64,000 nt of DNA from Bacillota bacterium (GCA_023459875.1 JAEWRY010000002.1:8466-72465), one strand, 5' to 3'. Counted from the first letter of the stretch, positions 24,342 to 33,641 are shown. Program-made: numbers and translations. Notes: generated from the sequence alone by a model not told the origin.

Positions 24342-27300
24342 TTACTTATACATCTCAACGAGCTTCTGCAAATGCTCGTATCTTGCTTTTGCGTTCTCCT
24401 CGGACTGGGCAAAGAGCTCTTCGGCGCGGTCGGGGAAGGACTGGGTCAGAGAGGCATAGCGGGCCTCGTTCATGAGGAACTCCCTATAGCCGCCGGCGGG
24501 CGCTTTGCTGTCCAGGGTAAAGGGATTCTTACCCTCCGCCTTGTTCTGGGGGTTGAAGCGGAAGAGGTTCCAGTAGCCGCAGTCCACCGCGCGTTTCATC
24601 TCACTCTGGCAGTTTGTCATGCCGCCCTTGATGGAGTGCATTTCGCAGGGGGCGTAACCAATAACCAGCGACGGACCATGGTAGGCTTCCGCCTCGGTGA
24701 TGGCCCTGAGGGTCTGGTTGGGATTGGCACCCATCGCAACCTGCGCCACGTAGACATAGCCATACTGCATGGTGATCTCGGCTAAGCTCTTCTTCGCCAC
24801 CGATTTGCCGGCCGCCGCAAACTGGGCTACCTGGCCGATGTTGGAGGCCTTGGATGCCTGTCCGCCGGTGTTGGAGTACACCTCGGTGTCAAACACCATA
24901 ACATTCACGTCCTCGCCGGAGGCCAGCACATGGTCCAAGCCCCCGTAACCAATGTCGTATGCCCAGCCGTCGCCGCCGAAGATCCAGACCGACTTCTTAT
25001 TGAGGAATTCCTGCTCAGCCAAAACAGCCTTGGAATAAGGGCAGTCCGGGTCCTGCTCCAGCCGGGCCACGAGGGCTTTTGTCGCCGTGGCGTTTAATTC
25101 GCCGTTTTCCATGGTCGCGAGCCACGTTTCGCAGATTGCCTTCTTGTCCGGATGCTCCGTTATTCCCGCCAGCTCCTTTACCTTTGCCGCGAGGCGGCCG
25201 CGGATAGCCTTTTGGCCCAGATAGAACCCGAGACCGTGCTCGGCGTTGTCCTCGAAGAGGGAGTTCGCCCATGCGGGGCCTTTTCCGTTTTCGTCCACCG
25301 TGTAGGGGGAAGTCGCGGCCGGGCCGCCCCAGATGGAGGAGCATCCGGTGGCGTTGGAGATGTACATCCGATCGCCGCACACCTGGGTAATCAGACGGGC
25401 GTAGGCGGTCTCGGCACAGCCCGCGCAGGAGCCGGAGAATTCGAGCAGCGGCTTTTTAAACTGGCTGCCCTTGATCGTGGTGATATCCTCCACATCCGGC
25501 TTGGGGGCTACCTTGGCGACCATGTAATCAAACACGGCCTGCTGGTCTTTTTCCTGCTCCTGCGGCACCATCGTGAGCGACTTGGTGGGGCATACGCCGA
25601 CGCATACGCCGCAGCCCATGCAGTCCAGCGGTGAGACGGCAAGGGCATAGGTATAGACACCCTTGCCCTTGCCCGCCTTGAAGGGCGCGCTTCTGGTATC
25701 TCCGGGAGCGGCGGCGAGCTCTTCGGCGGCAAGTGCGTAGGGACGGATGGTGGCGTGGGGGCAGACATAGGCGCACTGGTTGCACTGGATGCATTTTTCA
25801 GGTTCCCAGGCGGGAACGGTAACGGCCACGCCGCGCTTTTCGTAGGTGGTGGCACCCTGCTCGAAGGTACCGTCCACATGAGAAGTAAAAGCCGAAACGG
25901 GCAAGCTGTCGCCGTCCATCCTCCCCATGGGCAGCATGAGATCCTCTACCATCTTTACAAGTTTGGCTTTGCCTGTAAGCGGTGCGGCTTCCTTGTTGTC
26001 GGCAGCATCCGCCCAGTCGGCGGGAACGTCGATCTTCACCAGGGCGCTGGCGCCGGCGTCGATGGCTTTATGGTTCCGATCCACAACATCCTGACCCTTC
26101 TTCAGGTAGCTGTGGGTTGCGGCGTCCTTCATATAGCCGATGGCTTCTTCCTGGGGAATGATCCGTGCCAGAGCGAAAAACGCGGCCTGCAGAATGGTAT
26201 TGGTACGCTTGCCCATTCCCAGCTTGCCAGCCAGGTCGATGGCGTTGATGGTGTACAGCCGGATGTTGTTCCTGGCAATATAGCGCTTGGCGACGGCCGG
26301 CATATGCTCGTTAAGCTCTTCTGAGGTCCACTGACAGTTGATTAGAAAAACACCGCCGGGCTTCACGTCGCGCACCATTTTATAACCTTTGATGACATAA
26401 GAGGGGTTGTGGCAGGCCACAAAATCGGCCTGGTTGATATAATAGGTACTCTTTATGGGCTTATCGCCGAAGCGCAGGTGGCTGATGGTAATTCCGCCCG
26501 TCTTCTTGGAATCGTACTGGAAGTAGGCCTGTACATATTTATTGGTATGGTCGCCGATGATCTTGATGGAGTTCTTGTTGGCGCCCACGGTGCCGTCGCC
26601 GCCTAGGCCCCAGAACTTGCACTCAATGGTGCCGCTTGCCGCCGTGCTGGGGGAAGGCTTCTCGGTGAGAGACAGGTTTGTTACGTCGTCCACGATACCT
26701 ATGGTGAAGCGGCGCTTCGGCGAGTCCTTTCCAAGCTCCTCGTAAACGGCGAAAATGCTGGAGGGCGGGGTATCCTTGGAGCCCAGACCGTAGCGGCCGC
26801 CGATGACGGACTTTACGATCCCGGCATCCGCCAGGGCGGTGACCACGTCCTGATACAAAGGCTCGCCGAGAGCTCCGGGCTCCTTGGTACGGTCCAGAAC
26901 AGCGATCTTCTTTGCGGTGGCCGGGATGGCGGCAATGAGCTTCTCGGGCACAAGGGGCCTGTAGAGGCGCACTTTGATAAGACCTACCTTTTCTCCGTTT
27001 GCGTTAAGGTAGTCGATAACCTCCTCGGTTACGTCGCAGACCGAGCCCATGGCAATGATGACCCGGTCAGCGTCGGGCGCGCCGTAGTAGTTGAAGAGCT
27101 GATAATCGGTGCCCAGTTTGGCGTTCACTTTCCCCATGTACTCTTCCACAATGCCGGGAACGGCGTCATAGTATTTGTTGACGGCTTCGCGGTTCTGGAA
27201 GAAGATGTCGCCGTTCTGGTTGGAACCACGCATCACCGGATGCTCCGGGTTCAAAGCCCGCTTGCGGAAGGCGGCCACCGCGTCCATGTCGCACATCTCG

Positions 27301-27875
27301 GCCAGATCGTCGTAGTCCCAAACCTCGATCTTCTGGATTTCGTGGGAGGTACGAAACCCGTCGAAGAAGTTCAGGAAAGGAACGCGGCTCTTGATGGCGG
27401 CCAGATGGGCTACCGCACCCAGGTCCATGACTTCCTGGGGATTGGTCTCGGCCAGCATGGCAAAGCCCGTCTGCCGGCAGGCCATGACGTCGGAGTGGTC
27501 GCCGAAAATATTCAGGGCGTGGGTGGCGAGCGTTCTTGCCGAGACGTGAAAGACCGCCGGCAAAAGCTCGCCCGCAAGCTTGTACATGTTGGGGATCATC
27601 AGCAGCAGGCCCTGAGAAGCGGTGTAGGTGGTGGTGAGGGCGCCGGCCGCCAGGGAGCCGTGCACCGTGCCGGCCGCACCCGCCTCCGACTGCATCTCCG
27701 CCACGTTCACCGTGCTGCCGAAGATGTTCTTCCGCCCCGCCGCCGCCCACTGGTCCACGTAGTCCGCCATGGGGCTCGACGGAGTGATGGGGTAAATTCC
27801 CGCCACTTCCGTGAAGGCGTAGGACACATGCGCCGCCGCCGTGTTCCCGTCCATGGACTTCATCTTTCTTGCCAT
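24342..27875 (-). CDS. nifJ: pyruvate:ferredoxin (flavodoxin) oxidoreductase 1
   Basis: 1177 aa single-chain PFOR. Domain order is complete: N-terminal PYR domain (TMDGNTAAAHVSYAFTEVAGIYPITPSSPM), domain II/III with the gamma part (KFWGLGGDGTVGANKNSIKIIG), two [4Fe-4S] sites CIQCNQCAYVCPHA and CMGCGVCVGVCPTKS, a further proximal-cluster Cys pair GSCAGCAETAY, and the C-terminal TPP-binding domain (GDGWAYDIGYGGLDHV..NTGGQASKAS). Converts pyruvate, CoA and oxidised ferredoxin to acetyl-CoA and CO2. ATG 27875 follows AAGGAG; a TTG 21 bases upstream lacks a site. It has a Rex-like operator and its own terminators, so it is a separate unit downstream of the lactate operon. Confidence 0.97.
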   Translation of the reverse strand: MARKMKSMDGNTAAAHVSYAFTEVAGIYPITPSSPMADYVDQWAAAGRKNIFGSTVNVAEMQSEAGAAGTVHGSLAAGALTTTYTASQGLLLMIPNMYKLAGELLPAVFHVSARTLATHALNIFGDHSDVMACRQTGFAMLAETNPQEVMDLGAVAHLAAIKSRVPFLNFFDGFRTSHEIQKIEVWDYDDLAEMCDMDAVAAFRKRALNPEHPVMRGSNQNGDIFFQNREAVNKYYDAVPGIVEEYMGKVNAKLGTDYQLFNYYGAPDADRVIIAMGSVCDVTEEVIDYLNANGEKVGLIKVRLYRPLVPEKLIAAIPATAKKIAVLDRTKEPGALGEPLYQDVVTALADAGIVKSVIGGRYGLGSKDTPPSSIFAVYEELGKDSPKRRFTIGIVDDVTNLSLTEKPSPSTAASGTIECKFWGLGGDGTVGANKNSIKIIGDHTNKYVQAYFQYDSKKTGGITISHLRFGDKPIKSTYYINQADFVACHNPSYVIKGYKMVRDVKPGGVFLINCQWTSEELNEHMPAVAKRYIARNNIRLYTINAIDLAGKLGMGKRTNTILQAAFFALARIIPQEEAIGYMKDAATHSYLKKGQDVVDRNHKAIDAGASALVKIDVPADWADAADNKEAAPLTGKAKLVKMVEDLMLPMGRMDGDSLPVSAFTSHVDGTFEQGATTYEKRGVAVTVPAWEPEKCIQCNQCAYVCPHATIRPYALAAEELAAAPGDTRSAPFKAGKGKGVYTYALAVSPLDCMGCGVCVGVCPTKSLTMVPQEQEKDQQAVFDYMVAKVAPKPDVEDITTIKGSQFKKPLLEFSGSCAGCAETAYARLITQVCGDRMYISNATGCSSIWGGPAATSPYTVDENGKGPAWANSLFEDNAEHGLGFYLGQKAIRGRLAAKVKELAGITEHPDKKAICETWLATMENGELNATATKALVARLEQDPDCPYSKAVLAEQEFLNKKSVWIFGGDGWAYDIGYGGLDHVLASGEDVNVMVFDTEVYSNTGGQASKASNIGQVAQFAAAGKSVAKKSLAEITMQYGYVYVAQVAMGANPNQTLRAITEAEAYHGPSLVIGYAPCEMHSIKGGMTNCQSEMKRAVDCGYWNLFRFNPQNKAEGKNPFTLDSKAPAGGYREFLMNEARYASLTQSFPDRAEELFAQSEENAKARYEHLQKLVEMYK

Positions 27876-27903
27876 TGAATAAAAACTCCTTTTCAACGTT
27901 ATA

Positions 27904-27923
27904 ATTGTTAAATAAATAACAAT
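27904..27923 (-). promoter_or_regulatory. Rex-type operator before PFOR 1
   Basis: ATTGTTA-N6-TAACAAT, perfect 7-base arms. TTGTTAAATAAATAACAA agrees with the clostridial Rex consensus TTGTTAA-N4-TTAACAA at 13 of 14 fixed positions. Lies about 30 bases before the PFOR start codon, where a repressor sensing NADH/NAD+ would act. Confidence 0.7.
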
Positions 27924-27931
27924 CTATTAAA

Positions 27932-27973
27932 ATTCAGTCTGGCTCCCAGCTTTCGCTGAAAGCCAGACTGAAT
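27932..27973 (-). terminator. terminator of the lactate operon
   Basis: Arms ATTCAGTCTGGCT (27932-27944) and AGCCAGACTGAAT (27961-27973), followed on the minus strand by TTTTAAT. Separates lctP from PFOR 1. Confidence 0.75.
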
Positions 27974-27986
27974 ATTATAAATTCGA

Positions 27987-29651
27987 TTATGCCAACGGAT
28001 AGGGGTTGACGCCCGCTACGATCACTATGCCAATCACAATAGCCACGATAGCACTGTAAATGAGGCAGGGCCAGATGTTGGTGCGGATAATTCTGCCCTC
28101 GTTGCCCAAGGTCCCAGTGGTGGCGCAGGCGGAGACCACGTTATTCACGCAGATCATGTTGCCGATGGCGCCGCCGCAGCTCTGCAGGGCGACGATAAGT
28201 ACTTGCGGCATAACAAGAATGGTCGCCGTCTCAAACTGCAGCCCAGCGAAGAGGGTGTTGGAAACGGTGTTGGAACCGGACATAAACGCGCCCAGAACGC
28301 CGATGAGGGGGGAGAAGATGACGAAGGCTTTGCCGGCCAGATCGGCGATGCCCTTTGCCATAATGAAGAGCATGGAGGCCAGACCGCTGGTATTGATATT
28401 GGAATAACGGAAAATATTGACCATAGCCACGCCGAAAAGCAGCGCGATAGCCGCACCGGTCACCTGGCGGAGGGAGTCGCTCCACGCGCCCTTCACTTCT
28501 TCACCCTTCATGCCGTGGATGGCAATGGTGAGCAGGGCCACGATAATGAAGGGGGCAATGCCCGGGTTCCACAGGTACTTGAAGCCCCAGTTAAGGCCCT
28601 GGACGCCCAGTATGTTCTTTACGGTAAGCGTGAAAGCGGCGCTGTTGAGAGGCGCCTTGAGTCCGAACGCGGGAATGCGGGTGACGACCAGCCAGAGGGC
28701 GATAATGAAGTAGGGAATCCACGCTTTGAACAGGGACATGTCGCTGACCTTGGGCTCGGGGACCTCCGTGGTGGACAGCCAGCTCTTATCCCACTCCTTC
28801 TGGTCGGCAAATCTCCAGACTTCTTTGGGCTGCAGAATGCCCTTCTTGGTGATGGCCAGTAGGGTAAAGAGGGTGATAATGGCGGCGACCAGCGAGGTAA
28901 GCTCGGGTCCGATAAACGTGGCGATGATGAGGTAAATCACATCGAACTCGATGGCGGTGAAGAGGCAGAAGGGCAAAACGGGCAGCGCGTCCTTAAAGGA
29001 CTTGTTTTTGCCGAAGAGCTTCACCACCACGCAGACACCGATGAAAACGATGAACAGGCAGCCGATGGCGTGGGGGATGGCGGTCCATTTGGAAAGCGCC
29101 ATTTTCCACACCTCTCCGTCTCCGCCCTTCGCAATGACAGCGTCTTTCACAACACTGTATGCGGTGTTGGTGGGGGTGCCCACGGCGCCATAGGAAACGG
29201 GCGTGCTGTTATAGATCAGGGCGACGATAGCGGCGGCCAGCGGGGGGAAGCCCACGCTGATGAGCAGCGGAGCGGCAAGAGCCGCCGGAGTGCCGAAGCC
29301 CGCCGCGCCCTCGATGAACGCTCCGAACGCGAAGCCGATGATAACCGCCTGAATACGGGCGTCGGGAGTAATGCCGTTGAACATCCGGTTGATGGCCGAC
29401 ATGGCGCCGGACCGCTTCATGGTGTTCATGATAAGGATGGCGCCGAAAATGATGCACAGGGTTTCAAAAGCGCTGAGAAAACCGGTGACGGAATATGCCG
29501 CGATGGAAAGCAGATCCATCTTCCACACTGCCAGGGCGATAATGCCCGCCAGCAGCCAGGCAAGGGGAAGCGCGCGTTTGGCCGGCCAGTTCATAGCCAC
29601 CATGAGGATAATGGTCACAAGGATAGGGATACATGCGATTAGTGCATACAT
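27987..29651 (-). CDS. lctP: L-lactate permease family transporter
   Basis: 554 aa, about 12-14 membrane helices, LctP family throughout: VTGFLSAFETLCIIFGAILIMNTMKRSG, GFAFGAFIEGAAGFGTPAALAAPLL, GSNTVSNTLFAGLQF and SCGGAIGNMICVNNVV are the family signatures. Takes up lactate (and glycolate) by proton symport. Downstream of larA and the FAD-lactate dehydrogenase in one leftward operon. Confidence 0.95.
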   Translation of the reverse strand: MYALIACIPILVTIILMVAMNWPAKRALPLAWLLAGIIALAVWKMDLLSIAAYSVTGFLSAFETLCIIFGAILIMNTMKRSGAMSAINRMFNGITPDARIQAVIIGFAFGAFIEGAAGFGTPAALAAPLLISVGFPPLAAAIVALIYNSTPVSYGAVGTPTNTAYSVVKDAVIAKGGDGEVWKMALSKWTAIPHAIGCLFIVFIGVCVVVKLFGKNKSFKDALPVLPFCLFTAIEFDVIYLIIATFIGPELTSLVAAIITLFTLLAITKKGILQPKEVWRFADQKEWDKSWLSTTEVPEPKVSDMSLFKAWIPYFIIALWLVVTRIPAFGLKAPLNSAAFTLTVKNILGVQGLNWGFKYLWNPGIAPFIIVALLTIAIHGMKGEEVKGAWSDSLRQVTGAAIALLFGVAMVNIFRYSNINTSGLASMLFIMAKGIADLAGKAFVIFSPLIGVLGAFMSGSNTVSNTLFAGLQFETATILVMPQVLIVALQSCGGAIGNMICVNNVVSACATTGTLGNEGRIIRTNIWPCLIYSAIVAIVIGIVIVAGVNPYPLA

Positions 29652-29688
29652 GAAAAAATTCCTCCCGCTCTTCTATAATTTTAAAGGT

Positions 29689-30957
29689 TCACCTTTGGTT
29701 TACAATAACAGCAATACCATTTGGAATAACCGTGACGGAAGCGTTTTTGCCTAAGTATCCTTTTGCCATATCGATTGCTTCGGGGAGGGTCTTTGCGAAC
29801 TCCATCTTCATATCCTTCGCGATTTGTTCCATTTCTGGACGGGAAACCAGAATGACGCGGTGGGCTCTGAGCACGCGGGCCAGAATCTGGGATTCCCACT
29901 GATCGGGGATGGTCTCGGCCTGAGGGGTATTCATAAATTGCTCATAGAGTTTTTCGGCGCTCTCACAGTCCCTGAGGGAACGGTAGAAGGCGTCTCCGCC
30001 CGTGCCGTCGGCGCATTCCACGCACTCGATGATCACGCCGCCCGGCTTCACGGTGGCTTCCGCGGCCGTCATGCCTTTGACGCACTGATAGAGGTTCTGA
30101 TCCAGGGGAGCGCCGCCGTTTGTGGTGATTGCGATGTCGGCAGGAGCGGGCTCGACCACGCAAAAGCCCTTGAGAAAATCACAGCCCGCCCGATGGGCCG
30201 TCTCAAAATTGCCTGCATAGGCGGCGACCGTTTTCTTGTTCTCGTCGATAATGACGTTCACGATGTAGGCCAGCTTCGCGAGCCTTCCAGCCGCCAGCAT
30301 ATCGGTGTGAATGGGGTTGCCGTCCAAAACGCCCGTTCTGGAATAGGGGCTTCCGATAAACGCGCCGCAGTGATTGCCCAGTACGGTAACCTGATCGCAG
30401 ATCCCGGGCAGGACGCTCTTTCGCCCTCCGGAGAAACCCGCGAAAAAGTGCGGCTCGATAAAGCCTTCGGATACGAGCAGATCGGTTTCCACGGCAAGCC
30501 GGTCGATCACCAGAGGCGCGCCGGAGGGCAGAATGCCCACCTGAACGTTGGCGGCCGCGTCGCGGCTGTCATGAATGACGATCTTCTCGTTGTTTACAAT
30601 TTCCTCGCCCATTTTGGAAACGAGCTCCTGCTTTGAGGTGGGGCGGTGGAACCCGGTTGCCACCAGCAGCGTGACGTCGATATGGGGACTGCCTTCGCGC
30701 AGTTCCCTGAGCATATGGGGAAGGATATCGCGGCTGGGTACCGGACGGGTGTGGTCGCTTACGATGATGACCGCGCTCTTTTTGCCTTTGGCCAGCTGAG
30801 AAAGCTTTGGGCTGTCAATGGGGTTATCCATCGCTTTTTTAACGATGTCGCCGCCGTTACCTTCACTTTTAAGCTGGTCGATACGCGAGGTGAGTACATT
30901 GGCGCCTGCGGCGTCGAATTCTATGAGCGTTTTGCCATAGGGAAGATGCACCATCAT
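29689..30957 (-). CDS. larA: LarA-type lactate racemase (nickel pincer enzyme)
   Basis: 422 aa. LarA signatures: SDHTRPVPSRDILPHML (residues 67-83), TGFHRPTSKQEL, and EPHFFAGFSGGRKSVLPGI, with the Lys that holds the nickel-pincer nucleotide cofactor and the catalytic His residues. Interconverts D- and L-lactate or a related 2-hydroxyacid. Next to a lactate permease and a FAD-linked lactate dehydrogenase the lactate reading is strong. The cofactor makers LarB, LarC and LarE are not in the window and must be elsewhere if the enzyme is active. Confidence 0.88.
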   Translation of the reverse strand: MMVHLPYGKTLIEFDAAGANVLTSRIDQLKSEGNGGDIVKKAMDNPIDSPKLSQLAKGKKSAVIIVSDHTRPVPSRDILPHMLRELREGSPHIDVTLLVATGFHRPTSKQELVSKMGEEIVNNEKIVIHDSRDAAANVQVGILPSGAPLVIDRLAVETDLLVSEGFIEPHFFAGFSGGRKSVLPGICDQVTVLGNHCGAFIGSPYSRTGVLDGNPIHTDMLAAGRLAKLAYIVNVIIDENKKTVAAYAGNFETAHRAGCDFLKGFCVVEPAPADIAITTNGGAPLDQNLYQCVKGMTAAEATVKPGGVIIECVECADGTGGDAFYRSLRDCESAEKLYEQFMNTPQAETIPDQWESQILARVLRAHRVILVSRPEMEQIAKDMKMEFAKTLPEAIDMAKGYLGKNASVTVIPNGIAVIVNQR

Positions 30958-30988
30958 AGTACCGGCCTTCTTTCTGTTTCAAATCCTC

Positions 30989-32386
30989 TTAAAAACACAC
31001 TTTGCCGGGGTTTAGTATGTTCTTGGGATCAAAGGCCATTTTAATGCGCTGCATCAGCTGGACCTCGGAGTCTCCGTTTTCGCGGCGCAGAAACTCGCGT
31101 TTTGCAAAGCCTACGCCGTGTTCGCCGGAAATCTTACCGCCCATTTCGTTGGCTTTGTCGTACAGTTTCAGGAAAGACTCATACTTGGTCTTCATAAAGT
31201 CTTCTTTGCTCAGCTCGTCGCGGCAAAGATAGATATGTAGGTTTCCGTCGCCGGCATGTCCGAAGCAGGGGAAGCGCATTCCCATCTCCTTGGAGAGCTC
31301 GTGAATGTACTTAATGTAGTCGGCGATGCGGCTGCGGGGCACCACCACGTCGCATTCGTCCATCTCGGTGGTAGAGGCTTTGATAGCGTTGAGGAACTCG
31401 CTGCGGGTACCCCAGGTGACCTTTCTGCGCTCCTCGGTGTCAATGATGTACACGTCCAGCGCGCCGTTTTCCACCACAAAGTCGGACACATTGGCGCACT
31501 CGTTCATCACGGCGTCCTCGTCGTTGCCGTCATAGGTCAGCAGGAGATAGGCGGGGCTGGCGTTATCGGGAAACTTCTTTTCCAGATATTTGTCCGCATA
31601 GTCGATGCATTCCTTGGAGCAGTACTCGATGGCCGTGGGGCTGCTCTTGAATGTGATGAGCTTGGGGACCATATCCATGGCGTCTTCCATGGAGGCGAAG
31701 GGGATGAGCAGGCTGATGGTGTATTTGGGCAGGGGTACAAGCTTGAGAATGGCTTCCGTGACGATTGCAAGAGTGCCTTCGGAACCGATGATGATGTCTT
31801 TGAGACTGAATCCCGAGCTGTTTTTAACAATTTTGCCGCCCAGCTTTAAAATCTCGCCGGTGGGTGTGACAACGGTAAGTCCGCGCACGTAGTCCCGGGT
31901 CACGCCGTACTTAACGGCGCGCATTCCGCCGGCATTGGTGCTGATGTTTCCGCCCAGGGTGGCGCTCTTTTCGCCGGGGTCCGGCGGGTACATGTAGTTG
32001 TGGTCCACGGCGAAAGCGGCCAGGTCCTGGAGCAGAACGCCCGGCTCCACCGTTGCGGTGAGGTTGGCTTCATCCAGCTCAAGGATGTGGTTCATGAGCG
32101 TCATGTCGATCATGATGCCCCCCTCGATGGGGACAGCGCCGCCGACCAGACCGGTCCCGGCGCCTCTCACCACCACCGGAATGGACTGCTCATAGGCGCG
32201 CTTCATGATGGCGGCGACTTCTTCCGTGGAATGTACGCGCAGCAGCACATCCGGGAAATGATCGATTCCGCCCAGCTCATCATGGCTATAGTCCTCGTTG
32301 ATGTCTTCCCCCTGGAGTACATACTTTTCCTGCATGAAACTCTTGAAATACGCTATGTCCGAGTCGTCAATCTTCTTATAGCTCAA
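30989..32386 (-). CDS. FAD-linked D-lactate/glycolate dehydrogenase (GlcD family)
   Basis: 465 aa from the start chosen here. FAD-binding type 4 domain with VPVVVRGAGTGLVGGAVPIEGG and PDPGEKSATLGGNISTNAGGMRAVKYGVTRDYV, then the C-terminal cap with HAGDGNLH and SGEHGVGFAKREF. Oxidises D-lactate (or glycolate) to the 2-oxoacid; in some anaerobes this family works with EtfAB, but no etf genes are near. Start: TTG 32386 has GGAGGG 7 bases upstream and gives the family length. An open frame continues upstream as an 11-residue tandem repeat (see repeat entry), so an ATG at 32401 or TTG at 32467 are alternatives. Confidence 0.88.
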   Translation of the reverse strand: MSYKKIDDSDIAYFKSFMQEKYVLQGEDINEDYSHDELGGIDHFPDVLLRVHSTEEVAAIMKRAYEQSIPVVVRGAGTGLVGGAVPIEGGIMIDMTLMNHILELDEANLTATVEPGVLLQDLAAFAVDHNYMYPPDPGEKSATLGGNISTNAGGMRAVKYGVTRDYVRGLTVVTPTGEILKLGGKIVKNSSGFSLKDIIIGSEGTLAIVTEAILKLVPLPKYTISLLIPFASMEDAMDMVPKLITFKSSPTAIEYCSKECIDYADKYLEKKFPDNASPAYLLLTYDGNDEDAVMNECANVSDFVVENGALDVYIIDTEERRKVTWGTRSEFLNAIKASTTEMDECDVVVPRSRIADYIKYIHELSKEMGMRFPCFGHAGDGNLHIYLCRDELSKEDFMKTKYESFLKLYDKANEMGGKISGEHGVGFAKREFLRRENGDSEVQLMQRIKMAFDPKNILNPGKVCF

Positions 32387-32467
32387 TATTGGTCCCTCCA
32401 TTTTTTTATAATAGCTTGGTATTGGTCCCTCCAAAGACTTGATATAATCTGTTATTGGTCCCTCCAA
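32387..32467 (-). repeat. three 33-nt tandem units, each with a Shine-Dalgarno core
   Basis: GGAGGGACCAATA (minus strand) occurs three times at exact 33-base spacing (copies at 32465-32453, 32432-32420 and 32399-32387). The reading frame stays open: EGPITDYIKSL, EGPIPSYYKKM, EGPILSYKKID. Either an 11-aa N-terminal repeat of the dehydrogenase or a multiplied ribosome-binding site. Confidence 0.75.
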
Positions 32468-32486
32468 TTACATGATTTATAATCAT

Positions 32487-32551
32487 ATTATATGACGATC
32501 AGCAATAAAGTCAAATAAAATATTTGACTTTATTGCTGATTTACTTATAAT
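32487..32551. promoter_or_regulatory. mirror-image divergent promoters inside a 43-bp palindrome
   Basis: A perfect inverted repeat with 20-base arms (32498-32517 and 32521-32540, 3-base centre) holds both -35 boxes. Rightward: TTGACT (32524-32529), 16 bases, TATAAT (32546-32551). Leftward: TTGACT (32514-32509), 16 bases, TATAAT (32492-32487). It drives the lactate operon and the hydroxyacid dehydrogenase in opposite directions and is an obvious operator. Confidence 0.8.
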
Positions 32552-32658
32552 ATTAATGCATAGTTTTGTTCCAAGTTGACATATTGTTCCCTCCCGCATT
32601 ATTGGTTTCAAATGAAAGTATATATGAAAAATAAAGCGAAATAAGGCGGTGTATTTTT

Positions 32659-33609
32659 GTGAAAAACAGCACGGTAATTTTGAATGCTGCCCGGCTCAAT
32701 TACGACGGAAGGCTTGATCTGTCCGGCATATCCGATCATCTCCTGGTCTACGATTCGACAGCGGACGACGAGATACTCCAGCGGGTCCAGGGACAGAGTA
32801 TCGTTGTCACAAAGGAGCTTCCGGTGAGCGCCGAGGTCATAGAGCGGTTTCCGGATTCGGTTAAGCTCATCTGCGAGGCGGGCACCGGATACAACAACAT
32901 CTACCTTTCGGCCGCAAGGGCAAAGGGAATCACGGTCTGCAACATTCCCGCCTACAGCACCCAGCGGGTTGCCCACACCGCGATCATGTTCATTCTGAAT
33001 CTGAGCTCTTCCATGCAGCAGCAGCAAACAATGCTGGCAAGGAAAGACCGCAGCAATTTTACAAAATACCTTCAGGTGGACCATGTGGAGGTCAACGGAA
33101 AAACGCTGGGAGTCATCGGAGCCGGCAGCATCGGCCGCGAGGTCATTAAGATTGCCCAGGCCCTGGGTATGAGGATTCTGGCCTATACCAGAACGCCACG
33201 GGCGGACGAAGAAAATCTGCGCTACGTCTCTCTCGGGGAGCTTTTGAGGCAGAGCGACTTCGTATCCCTGCACTGCCCGCTCAGCGCGCAAACCAGACAT
33301 ATCATGAATCAAGACACTTTGGGGCAAATGAAGCCCACAGCCTTTCTCCTCAACACGGCCAGGGGCGCCCTCGTTGACGAGAGCGCGCTCATCGAAGCGC
33401 TCCGGGCAAAGCAAATCGCCGGAGCCGGTCTGGACGTTCAGGAGCAGGAGCCGCCCGCGTTGGATAATCCGCTCTATGAGATGGAGAATGTGATTCTCAC
33501 GCCCCACATGGGGTGGAAGGGCCTGGAAACCAGGCAGCGTCTGGTCTCCAGGCTGGCCGATAACATCCGCGGCTTTGTGGAAGGCCATCCCATCAACGTC
33601 GTGGGCTGA
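32659..33609 (+). CDS. NAD-dependent D-2-hydroxyacid dehydrogenase
   Basis: 316 aa, starting at GTG with AAGGCGGTG upstream. Rossmann motif GAGSIGREVIKIAQALGMRILAYTR, then HCPLSAQTRHIMN, LLNTARGALVDE with the catalytic Arg, AGLDVQEQEPP with the Glu, and TPHMGWKGLETRQRL with the His. The latter is closer to glycerate dehydrogenase/hydroxypyruvate reductase than to fermentative LdhA. Divergent from the lactate operon and sharing its operator, so a 2-hydroxyacid linked to lactate metabolism is probable. Confidence 0.88.
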   Translation: MKNSTVILNAARLNYDGRLDLSGISDHLLVYDSTADDEILQRVQGQSIVVTKELPVSAEVIERFPDSVKLICEAGTGYNNIYLSAARAKGITVCNIPAYSTQRVAHTAIMFILNLSSSMQQQQTMLARKDRSNFTKYLQVDHVEVNGKTLGVIGAGSIGREVIKIAQALGMRILAYTRTPRADEENLRYVSLGELLRQSDFVSLHCPLSAQTRHIMNQDTLGQMKPTAFLLNTARGALVDESALIEALRAKQIAGAGLDVQEQEPPALDNPLYEMENVILTPHMGWKGLETRQRLVSRLADNIRGFVEGHPINVVG

Positions 33610-33641
33610 AACGAGAGCAGAAGGAAAGCCTTATGTAGACT

